NCBI RefSeq assembly: GCF_000733925.1
Contig: NZ_JPOO01000001.1
Location: 1,054,001-1,118,000, forward strand
DNA: 64,000 bases
DNA from: Arenibacter algicola
GTDB taxonomy: Bacteria > Bacteroidota > Bacteroidia > Flavobacteriales > Flavobacteriaceae
Direction of reading: 5' to 3'
In this document: piece after piece, positions 44,380-53,816 of the stretch
How the letters are laid out: each line of letters opens with the position of its first letter
Numbering within the stretch: position 1 is the first letter of the stretch
The notes under the pieces: model-generated
Database searches by the model: none
What the model was told of the DNA's origin: nothing
Seen by the model: the letters and a program-made list of their open reading frames with translations, nothing else
Translations under genes and position numbers: made by a program

Positions 44380-44560
44380 AGTTGGTTTTTAGGTATGGAA
44401 TTAGATCCTTTTGCCTTAATTTTCTCAGAAAATGTAGGTTGAGGTACGAGCAAATTTATAGTATTTGCCCGCCAATGGCAAGAAGCAGTAATGTATGGGT
44501 TCTTTTGGATTGTGGACATTGTACTGACAAGCCCATTTGAAATCAATTTAAGGGAAAAGA

Positions 44561-44588
44561 GAATGCCGCATAAGAAAGTGCGGCATTC
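44561..44588 (-). terminator. Terminator downstream of kdsA
   Basis: GAATGCCGCA and TGCGGCATTC pair around an 8-nt loop; a T-rich tract follows on the minus strand. It lies 37 bp beyond the kdsA stop. Confidence 0.7.
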
Positions 44589-44624
44589 AAATAATATTTT
44601 GGTAAAAACCCTTTAGACTTTAAT

Positions 44625-45443
44625 TTAAAGGGAGTTTACTGTTTTGCGTATGGCCACCAAATTGGTCAATAATTTTTCCAGATGATCCAAATGCAGCATA
44701 TTGGCACCGTCGCTTTTGGCGTTCGCCGGGTCAAAATGGGTCTCCATAAAAATTCCGTCGGCCCCAGTAACAATACCGGCACGGGCAATAGTCTCTATCA
44801 TATCCGGTCTTCCCCCGGTTACCCCTGAAGACTGATTGGGTTGCTGCAGGGAATGGGTAACGTCCAAGACTACCGGTGCATATTGCTTCATAGTTGGGAT
44901 ACCACGGAAATCCACGATCATATCCTGGTAGCCGAACATGGTGCCCCTGTCGGTCACCATCACCTGTTCATTGTTGGAATCCAAGACTTTTTGTACTGCG
45001 TGCTTCATGCTTTCAGGGCTCATAAATTGCCCCTTTTTTAGATTCACCACTTTTCCGGTCTCTGCCGCTGCTACCACCAAATCGGTCTGACGCACCAAAA
45101 ATGCCGGTATCTGCAATACATCTACATATTCGGCGGCCATATGGGCATCCGATATTTCATGTATGTCCGTAATAGTAGGAACCTTAAAGGTTTCGGAGAC
45201 TTTTTTTAAAATTTTCAAGGCCTTTTCATCCCCTATGCCCGTAAAGGAATCTACCCTACTGCGGTTGGCCTTTTTAAAACTTCCCTTAAAAACATATGGG
45301 ATATTAAGTTTATCGGTAATGGTAACCACCTTTTCTGCAATGCGCATCGCCATTTCTTCCCCTTCAATGGCACATGGGCCACAGAGTAGGAAAAAGTTGT
45401 TGCTTTTGGTATGTTTAAGTTGAGGTATGAGTTCTAGATTCAT
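44625..45443 (-). CDS. kdsA: 3-deoxy-8-phosphooctulonate (KDO-8-P) synthase
   Basis: A 272-residue enzyme that joins phosphoenolpyruvate and arabinose 5-phosphate to give KDO-8-phosphate for lipopolysaccharide. Characteristic motifs: FFLLCGPCAIEGEEMAM, FKGSFKKANRSRVDSFTG, TDIHEISDA, VDVLQIPAFLVRQTDLVVAA, NLKKGQFMSP and TDRGTMFGYQDMIVDFRG, plus the final METHFDPANAKSDGANML. All substrate residues appear intact. It has its own promoter (45461-45486) and terminator, so it is monocistronic. Confidence 0.96.
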   Translation of the reverse strand: MNLELIPQLKHTKSNNFFLLCGPCAIEGEEMAMRIAEKVVTITDKLNIPYVFKGSFKKANRSRVDSFTGIGDEKALKILKKVSETFKVPTITDIHEISDAHMAAEYVDVLQIPAFLVRQTDLVVAAAETGKVVNLKKGQFMSPESMKHAVQKVLDSNNEQVMVTDRGTMFGYQDMIVDFRGIPTMKQYAPVVLDVTHSLQQPNQSSGVTGGRPDMIETIARAGIVTGADGIFMETHFDPANAKSDGANMLHLDHLEKLLTNLVAIRKTVNSL

Positions 45444-45460
45444 CGATCTTAATTTTGGTG

Positions 45461-45486
45461 CAAAGATAGGAATTTGGAAGCAGCAA
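45461..45486 (-). promoter_or_regulatory. Candidate kdsA promoter
   Basis: On the minus strand a TTG (45484-45486) is followed after 15 bp by TATCTTTG (45461-45468), matching TAnnTTTG, 17 bp before the start codon. Good agreement with the Bacteroidota -33/-7 pattern and a short leader. Confidence 0.6.
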
Positions 45487-45622
45487 ATTATTCATTGAGC
45501 ATTCTTAAAGTGTTTTGGAAGTAGGTTAAAATTGTGATAATTCTAGTTTATAGAGGGGCTTGGATGATAACATAGTGGGATAATTGTTGTAAATTAAAGG
45601 GTTAATCAAAAAACAAGACATC

Positions 45623-46108
45623 ATGGAAATTCAAAAATTACTTATTCCGGAATTGGAACACGAAGTAGCCCTTACAGAGAAGTTCTTAAGACGCATTCCT
45701 AAGGATAAATTGGACTGGCGCCCACATCCTAAATCCATGTCCATTAAGCAATTGGGGAGTCATTTGGCCGAACTGCCTAGTTGGGTGGTAGGTACCATGT
45801 CCCAAGATGAGATGATAATGGATGAATACAAACCTCCAATTAATGACAATGTGGACGACATGATCAAAACCCTGAAATCGGCTGCAAAGGAAGCGGCAGA
45901 TTCTCTAAAAGTAGCCAATAGTAAATACGATAAGAAATGGAAAATGATTCAAGGAGGAAAGACTGTGATGGAAATGCCCAAGTATCAAGTGCTAAGGGGG
46001 ATGGTACTAAATCAATTTCCACATCATAGAGCCCAATTGGGCGTATGCCTTCGGTTGTTGAACGAGTCGGTTCCTGCTACCTATGGTCCTTCTGCAGATG
46101 AACAATAA
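45623..46108 (+). CDS. DinB-like four-helix protein
   Basis: A 161-residue DinB/YfiT-like protein: helix 1 LEHEVALTEKFLRRIP, then DWRPHPKSMSIKQLGSHLAE with the first conserved His, and a late PHHRAQLGVCLRLLN with the paired His of the metal site. These proteins are putative metal-dependent transferases (bacillithiol or related thiol transferases in some groups). Substrate unknown. It stands between kdsA and bipA. Confidence 0.85.
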   Translation: MEIQKLLIPELEHEVALTEKFLRRIPKDKLDWRPHPKSMSIKQLGSHLAELPSWVVGTMSQDEMIMDEYKPPINDNVDDMIKTLKSAAKEAADSLKVANSKYDKKWKMIQGGKTVMEMPKYQVLRGMVLNQFPHHRAQLGVCLRLLNESVPATYGPSADEQ

Positions 46109-46238
46109 ATCAATATGGTGCAAAATTGGGTTTCAATATGGAGGGTCAATACTACTTTTCCGTATTTATAGAGCATTGGCCCAAGCTTTGTAAAACTACT
46201 TCAATATCAATAAGATAAGAAAAATTAGGCTTTTGTAG

Positions 46239-46265
46239 TTGGCGTAAAAAAAATGAGTATCTTTG
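46239..46265 (+). promoter_or_regulatory. Candidate bipA promoter
   Basis: TTG (46239-46241), 16 bp, then TATCTTTG (46258-46265), a strong match to the Bacteroidota consensus, 42 bp before the bipA ATG. Confidence 0.65.
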
Positions 46266-46306
46266 CGCCCGCATTTAGGGTGCTTAGATGCGTTTAAAAT
46301 CAAATT

Positions 46307-48106
46307 ATGGGAGTTACAAAAAACATAGCTATTATAGCCCACGTTGACCACGGTAAAACCACCTTGGTAGATAAAATAATGTATCACTGTCAATTATTTA
46401 GGGACAACCAGAATACTGGTGACCTAATTTTGGACAACAACGACTTGGAACGGGAAAGGGGTATTACAATTACCTCCAAGAACGTTTCCGTAGTTTACAA
46501 GGATACCAAGATCAATATTATAGATACCCCTGGTCACGCCGATTTTGGAGGTGAAGTAGAGCGTGTGTTAAACATGGCAGATGGCGTACTTTTGTTGGTG
46601 GATGCCTTTGAAGGCCCTATGCCGCAAACCCGTTTTGTACTCCAAAAGGCAATAGATCTAGGTCTTAAACCTTGTGTGGTTATCAATAAGGTAGACAAGG
46701 AAAACTGTACTCCGGAAGAGGTACATGAGAAAGTTTTTGACCTTATGTTCGAACTGGGTGCCGAAGAATGGCAATTGGATTTCCCAACTGTGTACGGTTC
46801 TGCAAAGAACAACTGGATGAGCGATGATTGGAAGAACCAAACAGAGAACATTGAGCCACTATTGGATATGGTAATTGAGCATATCCCAACTTTTGAGGCC
46901 AAGGAAGGAAATACGCAGATGCTGATAACTTCATTGGATTATTCTTCCTTTACCGGAAGAATTGCCATTGGAAGGTTGCAAAGGGGAGTCTTAAAAGAAA
47001 ATCAGCAAGTTTCTTTGATAAAAAGAAATGGTACTATTGTTAAATCCAAAATTAAAGAGCTTTATACCTTCGAAGGAATGGGCCGATTAAAGGTTCCTGA
47101 GGTAGCCACCGGAGACATTTGTGCTTTGGTAGGTATCGAAGGATTCGAAATTGGTGATACCGTTGCCGATATTGAAAATCCTGAGCAATTGAAAACTATT
47201 GCGATTGATGAGCCTACCATGAGTATGTTGTTCACCATCAATGATAGTCCATTTTTTGGTAAGGATGGTAAATTTGTAACTTCAAGACATATCAACGACC
47301 GTCTAAAAAGGGAGTTGGAGAAGAATTTGGCCCTAAGGGTAAACGATACGGACAGTGCCGATAAGTTTTTGGTTTTTGGTCGTGGGGTACTGCATCTTTC
47401 TGTTTTGATCGAAACCATGAGAAGGGAAGGTTATGAATTGCAAATTGGACAACCACAGGTAATCATCAAGGAGATTGATGGGGTTAAATGTGAGCCAATT
47501 GAGCAATTGACCATAGATTTACCGGAGGAGGTTTCTGGTAGGGCTGTGGAAATGGTATCTATCCGTAAAGGGGAAATGACCAGTATGGAAGCCAAAGGAA
47601 ACAGAATGGTTTGTGAATTCTTAATTCCTTCAAGGGGAATTATAGGTCTTAGAAACCAATTGTTGACAGCTACTGCGGGTGAGGCCATTATGGCGCACCG
47701 CTTTTTGGAATACCAACCTATGAAAGGGGATATTCCTCAAAGACAAAATGGTTCTTTGGTATCCATGGAAACAGGAAAATCTATTCCTTACTCCATTGAT
47801 AAATTACAGGATAGAGGTAAGTTTTTTGTTGATCCGGGAGAGGATATTTACGAAGGCCAGGTAATTGGGGAAAACTCTAGAGGAGACGATATGACCATCA
47901 ATATTACCAAGACCAAAAAATTGTCGAACGTTCGTTCCTCAGGAGCCGATGACAAAGCCAAGATTGTTCCTGCCATTAAGTTCTCTTTGGAGGAAGCATT
48001 GGAATATATCCAGAAAGACGAGTATGTTGAGGTTACTCCTAAACATTTGCGTCTAAGAAAGATACATTTAACGGAAAATGATCGTAAGCGTAATAAAATA
48101 GCATAA
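46307..48106 (+). CDS. typA: Ribosome-associated GTPase BipA/TypA
   Basis: A 599-residue translational GTPase related to EF-G and LepA that binds the 70S ribosome and aids 50S assembly and stress or cold adaptation. The G motifs are clear: AHVDHGKTTLVDK, RERGITITSK, DTPGHADFGGE and NKVDKENC. Domains II-V follow, then the BipA-specific C-terminal part with GIIGLRNQLLTATAGEAIMA and LSNVRSSGADDKAKI. Full length. It has its own promoter and a strong terminator. Confidence 0.97.
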   Translation: MGVTKNIAIIAHVDHGKTTLVDKIMYHCQLFRDNQNTGDLILDNNDLERERGITITSKNVSVVYKDTKINIIDTPGHADFGGEVERVLNMADGVLLLVDAFEGPMPQTRFVLQKAIDLGLKPCVVINKVDKENCTPEEVHEKVFDLMFELGAEEWQLDFPTVYGSAKNNWMSDDWKNQTENIEPLLDMVIEHIPTFEAKEGNTQMLITSLDYSSFTGRIAIGRLQRGVLKENQQVSLIKRNGTIVKSKIKELYTFEGMGRLKVPEVATGDICALVGIEGFEIGDTVADIENPEQLKTIAIDEPTMSMLFTINDSPFFGKDGKFVTSRHINDRLKRELEKNLALRVNDTDSADKFLVFGRGVLHLSVLIETMRREGYELQIGQPQVIIKEIDGVKCEPIEQLTIDLPEEVSGRAVEMVSIRKGEMTSMEAKGNRMVCEFLIPSRGIIGLRNQLLTATAGEAIMAHRFLEYQPMKGDIPQRQNGSLVSMETGKSIPYSIDKLQDRGKFFVDPGEDIYEGQVIGENSRGDDMTINITKTKKLSNVRSSGADDKAKIVPAIKFSLEEALEYIQKDEYVEVTPKHLRLRKIHLTENDRKRNKIA

Positions 48107-48110
48107 ATAG

Positions 48111-48138
48111 AAAAGTCCCCTTAGAGGGACTTTTTTTT
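48111..48138 (+). terminator. bipA terminator
   Basis: AAGTCCC and GGGACTT pair around a short loop, followed by eight T, immediately after the stop codon. Confidence 0.9.
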
Positions 48139-48410
48139 GCTCTATACCATACTACGGGCCACCTTTTTAGGTGGCTTTTTGTTTACCTCACTTTTGCTAG
48201 CTCAATTTTAAGTGTCAAGGCTCGGTAAAATCGGTCAATAAAATTCTCATTTTAACCTTTTGGATTAAGAATTCATTAAAATTTTGGCTTAGATTTTCCT
48301 ACTTTCTGAATAATTTGAACTAAGCCTATTTTTCTTCACTTTGGATATGAATTTTAGCTATTTTAAAGTTGAATTACGACTTAATTCGGCCTAATCCAAA
48401 TTAATAAAAT
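48139..48410. other. Spacer with a second terminator-like hairpin
   Basis: GCCACCT-TTTT-AGGTGGC followed by TTTTT (48158-48180) is a second hairpin right after the bipA terminator, probably a back-up terminator. The rest of the 270 bp up to the SDR gene is AT-rich, and I see nothing else in it. Confidence 0.6.
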
Positions 48411-49199
48411 ATGCAACTAGAAGGAAAAAATGTACTCATCACTGGCGGTACTAGAGGAATCGGAAAATGTATGATAAAGGAATTGGTAAAAGGTGGTGTA
48501 AGCTATATTGCCGTAATAGCCCGCGACAAACAAAATTTAAAACAGTTATCCGAAGAATTCCAAGACGTTAAATTTATGCGCATTGCTGGCGATGTGGGAG
48601 ACATAGAAGTTTTACGGGAGGCTGCTGCACGTATTGAGGACAAATGGGGGCATTTGGATATCTTGATCAACAATGCCGGTATAGTATCTGCAGGCCCTTT
48701 GGAGGATATACAGGACGAAGACCTTTATGATCAGGTAGCGGTAAATATTACTGCTGTGCTTTTACTTACTAAATATTGCATACCGCTTTTAAAATCTTCC
48801 AAAGAAGCTGCTATTTTAAACATATCTTCTGGTTTGGGTCTCATAGGAATGCCCTTTTATGCGGCCTATGGAAGCACTAAGGCTGCGGTACGCCAATTTT
48901 CAGATTCCATGCGAAGGGAACTTGCTCCATTCAATATAAGTGTTACCTGCTCCTTTCCAACCGCAACGGACACGGATATGATGGAGAAATTTAAAGGTAG
49001 GGTGATGGATTCTCCGGAATTTGTGGCCCAACGATCCATTGAAGGATTACTGAATAAAGAATTGTATGTAATTTTTGGAGGTGAGGACCGACTTAAAGAA
49101 AATGTCATGAATTTTGAAGCACCTGAAGAATTTGATAAAATGGTAGCACAGAATTATGAAGACCGAAAAAAAGCAAGTTTAGGCCATAAAGCCGTTTAA
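48411..49199 (+). CDS. SDR-family oxidoreductase
   Basis: A 262-residue classical short-chain dehydrogenase. The cofactor motif TGGTRGIG (T-G-x3-G-x-G), NNAG at about residue 88, the catalytic Ser in LNISSGLGL and Y-x3-K in YAAYGSTKAA are present. The substrate is unknown. The C-terminus is longer than usual with an acidic patch (EDRLKENVMNFEAPEEFDKM). A lipoprotein gene follows after 40 bp and may be co-transcribed. Confidence 0.92.
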   Translation: MQLEGKNVLITGGTRGIGKCMIKELVKGGVSYIAVIARDKQNLKQLSEEFQDVKFMRIAGDVGDIEVLREAAARIEDKWGHLDILINNAGIVSAGPLEDIQDEDLYDQVAVNITAVLLLTKYCIPLLKSSKEAAILNISSGLGLIGMPFYAAYGSTKAAVRQFSDSMRRELAPFNISVTCSFPTATDTDMMEKFKGRVMDSPEFVAQRSIEGLLNKELYVIFGGEDRLKENVMNFEAPEEFDKMVAQNYEDRKKASLGHKAV

Positions 49200-49239
49200 T
49201 CCCAACGCTAGGACTAATAGTAAAATAGAATAATTCAAT

Positions 49240-50148
49240 ATGAAGTATACGCTTATCTATGCAGTAATAATAAGTAGCTCTTTGTTGTCCTGTAAGGAGA
49301 CCGCCAAACCAAATCAGGAAGTTGCCGAGTCCCAATTGCTTCAAGACGCCAATCCTAGTTCAATTCCAAAATCTTGGGTGGATAATAGGGTTGAAAAGGC
49401 AAAAAAGAGACTTGATGGTTCCGAAGCGGGGAAAGTGGTTTGGAATGCCATGGAAGCAATGGGGGGCTTAAATAAATGGTATGGCAACGGCTATTTGTCC
49501 TTTAGGTTCAATTATCAACCATTGGATGGTTCAATGCCTCGGGATACCTACCAGACTATTGATACATGGAGCAATAAAGCAAGACACCGCAGTGTTACGG
49601 ATAGTAATGCAATTTATGGATGGGATGGAAAAAATGCTTGGGTAAAGGCCAAGGACAGTACCACTTTTAAGTATAATCTGCGTTTTTGGGCCTTGACCCC
49701 TTTATATCTTGCTGCACAACCTCTAGTGTTGGATGGGGAAGGAGTTAATTTGGAATTGTTGCCACAGACCAATTATAAGGGTATGCCACAAGATGTGGTA
49801 AAAGTTACTTTCGATTCAGGGACAGGTGATGCTCCAGACGACTATTATATATTGTATTTGGATGCTAAAACCCACCTTTTATCGGCATTGCGGTATATTG
49901 TTTCCTACCCCGGATATTTTCCCAATGGAGGGAATAATCCCGAAAAGTTTATGGAATTGGTAAGTCGTACAACCGTTAACGGCATAAGTTTTCCTTTAAA
50001 ATTCAATACCTATTGGTCTACAGACGACGGCCAGCCAAAAGGAGAACCTATTACGACCATTGAATTGAGCGATATAGAGTTCCAAAGCGAATTGGAGGAG
50101 AACTTCTTTGAGCAGCCTGAGGGAGCAAAACTTTTGGAGGGGCTGTGA
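49240..50148 (+). CDS. LolA-like lipoprotein of unknown function
   Basis: A 302-residue lipoprotein (lipobox SLLSC, Cys18). After a linker, WNAMEAMGGLNKWYGNGYLS and later strands such as YGWDGKNAWVKAK, YILYLDAKTHLLSALRYIVS and TVNGISFPLKFNTYW have the curved beta-sheet character of LolA/LolB-type or DUF6503 domains. That suggests binding of a lipid or another hydrophobic ligand, which is inference. Follows the SDR gene; a terminator is downstream. Confidence 0.75.
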   Translation: MKYTLIYAVIISSSLLSCKETAKPNQEVAESQLLQDANPSSIPKSWVDNRVEKAKKRLDGSEAGKVVWNAMEAMGGLNKWYGNGYLSFRFNYQPLDGSMPRDTYQTIDTWSNKARHRSVTDSNAIYGWDGKNAWVKAKDSTTFKYNLRFWALTPLYLAAQPLVLDGEGVNLELLPQTNYKGMPQDVVKVTFDSGTGDAPDDYYILYLDAKTHLLSALRYIVSYPGYFPNGGNNPEKFMELVSRTTVNGISFPLKFNTYWSTDDGQPKGEPITTIELSDIEFQSELEENFFEQPEGAKLLEGL

Positions 50149-50158
50149 TATTTATAAT

Positions 50159-50200
50159 AAAAAAAAGTGATTTTTCGATCCAAGGGAATCACCTTTTTTA
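50159..50200 (+). terminator. Terminator after the LolA-like lipoprotein gene
   Basis: AAAAAAAGTGATT and AATCACCTTTTTT form the stem around a 14-nt loop, ending in a T-run, 10 bp after the stop. The A-run on the left arm also makes it usable from the other strand. Confidence 0.75.
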
Positions 50201-50286
50201 TTTGCCATTAAGCTAATATTGCTACTGATTTTTTGGTGCTGCATTTTTTAGGATGAAATTAGCAATCCTATTATGGGCAACTATTG

Positions 50287-51039
50287 TTAATGAAGTACCC
50301 CTTTTTTATTATATGCTGCGGCTGCAGCGCCAATAATGCCGGCATGATTTTGCAATTCCGCGGGAATTACCGGGGTTTCAATACTGATATAGTCCTTAAA
50401 CTCGTCCCAATCCTTGGAGGTGCCTCCGCCTAGTATAATTAGATCCGGAGATACGATCAACTCCACAAACTCCAAGAAAATGTTAAATCGTTTGCCCCAT
50501 TTCTTATAACTAAGTTCTTCTCTTTCCTTGGCAGAAGCGGCGGCCCAAAGTTCAATTTTATCATATTTTTTATAGGGAATCTGGCCCAATTCAAAATTTG
50601 GTATCAAATCCCCATTGTAAAAGGCACCACTGCCCAGGCCCGTTCCTATAGTGATCATGAGCACGAGGCCATCCTTGCCCCGGCCTACACCGAAATTCAT
50701 AGATGCATATCCTGCGGCATCAGCGTCGTTTACCACAGTAACCGGTAATCCCGTTGCCTCACTGAACAATTCATCTACATTTACACCGGCCCATCTTTTA
50801 TGAAGATTTCCTGGAGTCTTACAAACGCCATTTTTTATAACAGTTGGAAATCCACAGCCTATAGGTCCGCTATAATCAAAATGATTTACAATTTTGGCTA
50901 CTACTTCGGCCATGGGTTTTGGTTTTCTCGACTTCGGTGTCGGTATCCTAAACCGCTCCGTTATCATTTCACCAGTTTCCATATTTACTAAAGCTCCTTT
51001 TATGCCCGAGCCACCGACATCTATTCCTAGGATTTCCAT
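50287..51039 (-). CDS. ROK-family sugar kinase, polyphosphate-glucokinase-like
   Basis: A 250-residue ROK kinase. The N-terminal phosphate site EILGIDVGGSGIKGALV, the catalytic Asp in VVNDADAAGYA, ITIGTGLGSGAF and IILGGGTSKDW are clear. The GFPT..K.G segment and the overall length match polyphosphate glucokinases, which phosphorylate glucose with polyphosphate or ATP; the donor is unproven. I chose ATG 51039 (MEILGIDVGG); the longer frame adds 23 residues without family match. Confidence 0.88.
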   Translation of the reverse strand: MEILGIDVGGSGIKGALVNMETGEMITERFRIPTPKSRKPKPMAEVVAKIVNHFDYSGPIGCGFPTVIKNGVCKTPGNLHKRWAGVNVDELFSEATGLPVTVVNDADAAGYASMNFGVGRGKDGLVLMITIGTGLGSGAFYNGDLIPNFELGQIPYKKYDKIELWAAASAKEREELSYKKWGKRFNIFLEFVELIVSPDLIILGGGTSKDWDEFKDYISIETPVIPAELQNHAGIIGAAAAAYNKKGVLH

Positions 51040-51185
51040 GTATTTTATTGATGTATTTGTAAGCAAAGTAACAAAAAACTTTTGGGAGTTGTAGTATGCA
51101 TACTTCAAGGACAGACTTTTGTAGTCCAGTTGAGCCTTACTTATATAAAAGTACTACAATTGCCCTATTGGTTATTCATAATTCT

Positions 51186-52673
51186 CTAGTTTCTATCATA
51201 TAGGCCCGTATTTCCCTTTTCCAACAAAGGCATAAGTGCCTTGACAATGTCTGTGTTTAATTGGGCAATATTTTTGGTTTCATGAGGGTCCGAGACATGA
51301 TTGTATAGTTCAACCGTTGGTTCTTCCTTTCTAAAGTATTTGGTTAATCTGTATTTATCGGTCCTCAATGAAATGCCATTTCTATAGTAACTATAAGCTA
51401 CTTGGTCGGTATTGGATTTATCCGAAATAAAACTGTGCCTAAAGCTTTCCCCGTCTGTCTTATGGTTAATATCAATATTACACATTTCCATTAGCGTTGG
51501 ATAAATGTCCACGGTTTCCACAATGGTTTTTACTTTTTTATTTTGATGTTCTTCAAAGGGTGATCTAATGATCAAGGTGCTATTCAAAGCCTTTTCAAAC
51601 AGGGTATGTTTGCCCCAGACCCGCTGATCACCCAGATGCCATCCGTGGTCCCCCCAAATCACAATAATGGTATTTTTATCCAACCCCAAAACTTTTAGCT
51701 CATCCCAAATCATTCCAATTTGTGCATCGATATAACTTATGGATGCTAAATAGGCATGTCCCAACTTTTTTGCATAATCAATGGAAACCGGCTCGGATAG
51801 GTTGGGATGTTCATCACCTAGGGCATACCCGTTAAATTCGCCGCTTTCATGTAAACTTTTCAAGTTTATATTTTCTGGAATATTGGGATTTGGAGAAACA
51901 GGTATCTGTTCCCGGTCATAAAGGTCCCAATACTTTTTGGGCGCATTAAACGGAAGGTGTGGTTTAAAAAAGCCAACTCCCATAAAGAAAGGACCTTTCT
52001 TGTCCTTTAGTTCCCTAAGTTTTGCAATAGCCAGCTCGGTAGTAAGTCCGTCAGGATACCCCTGATCGTTCACTTTTCCTTCTTCATATGGTTTTACCTG
52101 TCTCTTTAAGCTCTGTCGGTTTTCTCCATTCGCATAGGCAAAAAAGGCATTCCATCCCGTACCCCATTTACCGGGATTGAATAAGAGTTCGTCCCAGCTA
52201 TGGGGCAGCTCTTTTTTTGCAGAGACCGGTTCTTCATAACCGTAGACCAAACCGTCGGCAGAATGGCTAATTTTACCTATGCCCACAGTGTGGTAGCCGT
52301 TTCTTTTAAGATGGTGGATAAAACTCTCGGGTACATCAGTTTCTTCCTTTCCGGATATTTCGTTTTCAATGGCACTGTTCTTTAAATGTTCGGGTTTAGA
52401 GGGGCGCATCCCTGTTAATAGGGCATATCGGGAAGCCCCGCAGGTGGGGACCTGTACAAAATGATTGCTAAAAACGGATCCTTCGTTAGCTATAGCGTCC
52501 ATATTGGGCGACTTTACAACTGGATGACCATATACGCCCAATTCCGTTCTCAGGTCGTCCACGGAAATGAACAAAACATTGGGCTGTTTTTGCACCTCTT
52601 GGCATTGCAAATTGCTAGTCGGTAGAAATAAGGCTGTAAGGGCAATATATAGTTTTTTAAAAACAGTTGGCAT
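51186..52673 (-). CDS. Iduronate-2-sulfatase-like sulfatase
   Basis: A 495-residue exported sulfatase. After the signal, NVLFISVDDLRTELGVYGHP is the typical opening of iduronate-2-sulfatase relatives, with calcium ligands D39-D40. The formylglycine site is C78-G-A-S-R, the C-x-A-S-R variant rather than C-x-P-S-R. GDHGWHLGDQRVWGKHT completes the metal site. True substrate could be an algal sulfated glycan rather than iduronate. Separate from the other two sulfatases by 7 kb. Confidence 0.93.
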   Translation of the reverse strand: MPTVFKKLYIALTALFLPTSNLQCQEVQKQPNVLFISVDDLRTELGVYGHPVVKSPNMDAIANEGSVFSNHFVQVPTCGASRYALLTGMRPSKPEHLKNSAIENEISGKEETDVPESFIHHLKRNGYHTVGIGKISHSADGLVYGYEEPVSAKKELPHSWDELLFNPGKWGTGWNAFFAYANGENRQSLKRQVKPYEEGKVNDQGYPDGLTTELAIAKLRELKDKKGPFFMGVGFFKPHLPFNAPKKYWDLYDREQIPVSPNPNIPENINLKSLHESGEFNGYALGDEHPNLSEPVSIDYAKKLGHAYLASISYIDAQIGMIWDELKVLGLDKNTIIVIWGDHGWHLGDQRVWGKHTLFEKALNSTLIIRSPFEEHQNKKVKTIVETVDIYPTLMEMCNIDINHKTDGESFRHSFISDKSNTDQVAYSYYRNGISLRTDKYRLTKYFRKEEPTVELYNHVSDPHETKNIAQLNTDIVKALMPLLEKGNTGLYDRN

Positions 52674-52727
52674 AACAGAACTTGTTCAATGGTTAAAATT
52701 ACTTCAAATATTACGGCTGTGGATTTA

Positions 52728-53543
52728 TTAGATCAATAGGTCAGAGTCTTTAAGGAAATCGAAAATCAATTTATCAACTTCGGATGCGTTTTTCCTATCC
52801 TGATACTTCAGCCATACAATTTCCCCTAGTTCCGGGTCAATTGACATATCCCCAGAATATTCTGAAAAGTAACAGGTCTTTCTAACTAGAATTCCAGGCC
52901 CCTTGCCATCTACTCGTGCTTCAAAAACACCAATATATTCAAAGGATGAGATGTCCAGGGATATTTTCCAGCCTTCCTTTATTTCCTTGGTCAGCACCAT
53001 TACATCTGATATATGCGGTTCCTTTTGTGCGCCCGGAAGTACATACCTGGTCTCTCCTATAGGTCTAGTGGCCAATAGCTTTTGGTCCACAATATGGATC
53101 CATACCAATTGATCCAAAATTTCTTTTGAAGGTTCTATGTAATAGTCAATTGAGTTTAAGGAGTGGTTCTTGTCCAAGAAATCAAGAAGCTTATCTATGG
53201 CCATTCCAAACTTGGTGAGTGTTCCCAGCTTATTGTTTCTTCCCAGTGCACTGGAAATGGTCTCGTCCCGATTTCCAAATTTATAGCCCCCTTTTTTGAT
53301 CCACAGTACATTCAAAAGATGTTGCATGCCAACATTGCCCAATTGATCTATAGAGATGGCGATTTCTAGTAGATACTCTCCAAGTCCAACTACGCCCTTT
53401 TTGAATAGTCCATGAAAAATACCGTAAATGAAGCCCAATGGAAGGGTGAATATCAACAAAAAGATGGAGATGAAGAACAGGAGGATCCCGATAAGGGGAT
53501 TCACCTTTTTGTCCACCTTATAGATCTGTTTTTTTAGAATCAT
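52728..53543 (-). CDS. Membrane protein with a degenerate Nudix-like C-terminal domain
   Basis: A 271-residue protein with no named family that I recognise. Residues ~16-48 hold one or two membrane helices (GILLFFISIFLLIFTLPLGF), followed by a helical segment. Residues ~125-271 look like a Nudix fold: LVWIHIVDQKLLATRPIGET, YVLPGAQKEPHISDVMVL, TKEIKEGW, then a strand pair and FDFLKDSDLL. The Nudix box glutamates are only partly kept (TKEIKEG in place of REUxEExG), so hydrolysis is doubtful. Possibly a binding domain. Confidence 0.65.
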   Translation of the reverse strand: MILKKQIYKVDKKVNPLIGILLFFISIFLLIFTLPLGFIYGIFHGLFKKGVVGLGEYLLEIAISIDQLGNVGMQHLLNVLWIKKGGYKFGNRDETISSALGRNNKLGTLTKFGMAIDKLLDFLDKNHSLNSIDYYIEPSKEILDQLVWIHIVDQKLLATRPIGETRYVLPGAQKEPHISDVMVLTKEIKEGWKISLDISSFEYIGVFEARVDGKGPGILVRKTCYFSEYSGDMSIDPELGEIVWLKYQDRKNASEVDKLIFDFLKDSDLLI

Positions 53544-53816
53544 GGGCTATGGTTGGTTGCTTAAAGATATAAATTAATTTTTGCCGGAGGGAAGGGTTTG
53601 GTTTGCGAAGTTGGAAGTTGTAGAAAATAAATTATTCTCAATAATTAAATATCCAACAGCAATAAAATCAAATAAATGCTATATTTGGGAAATTCAAAAT
53701 TTTAGGATGGCTTAAAAAAAGAGTTGTGTCCCAATATTGTTTTACTTCCAAACATAGTTATGTATAATTTAAGTTTCTCCATTAATTCTAAATAATCTTC
53801 TTAATATCTTATTTTG
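53544..53816. other. 273-bp spacer, divergent promoter region
   Basis: Divergent region between the Nudix-like gene and the ThuA fusion gene. TATATTTG (53680-53687) matches the -7 consensus on the plus strand but no TTG lies at the right distance, and it is about 130 bp before the start. Nothing else seen. Confidence 0.35.
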
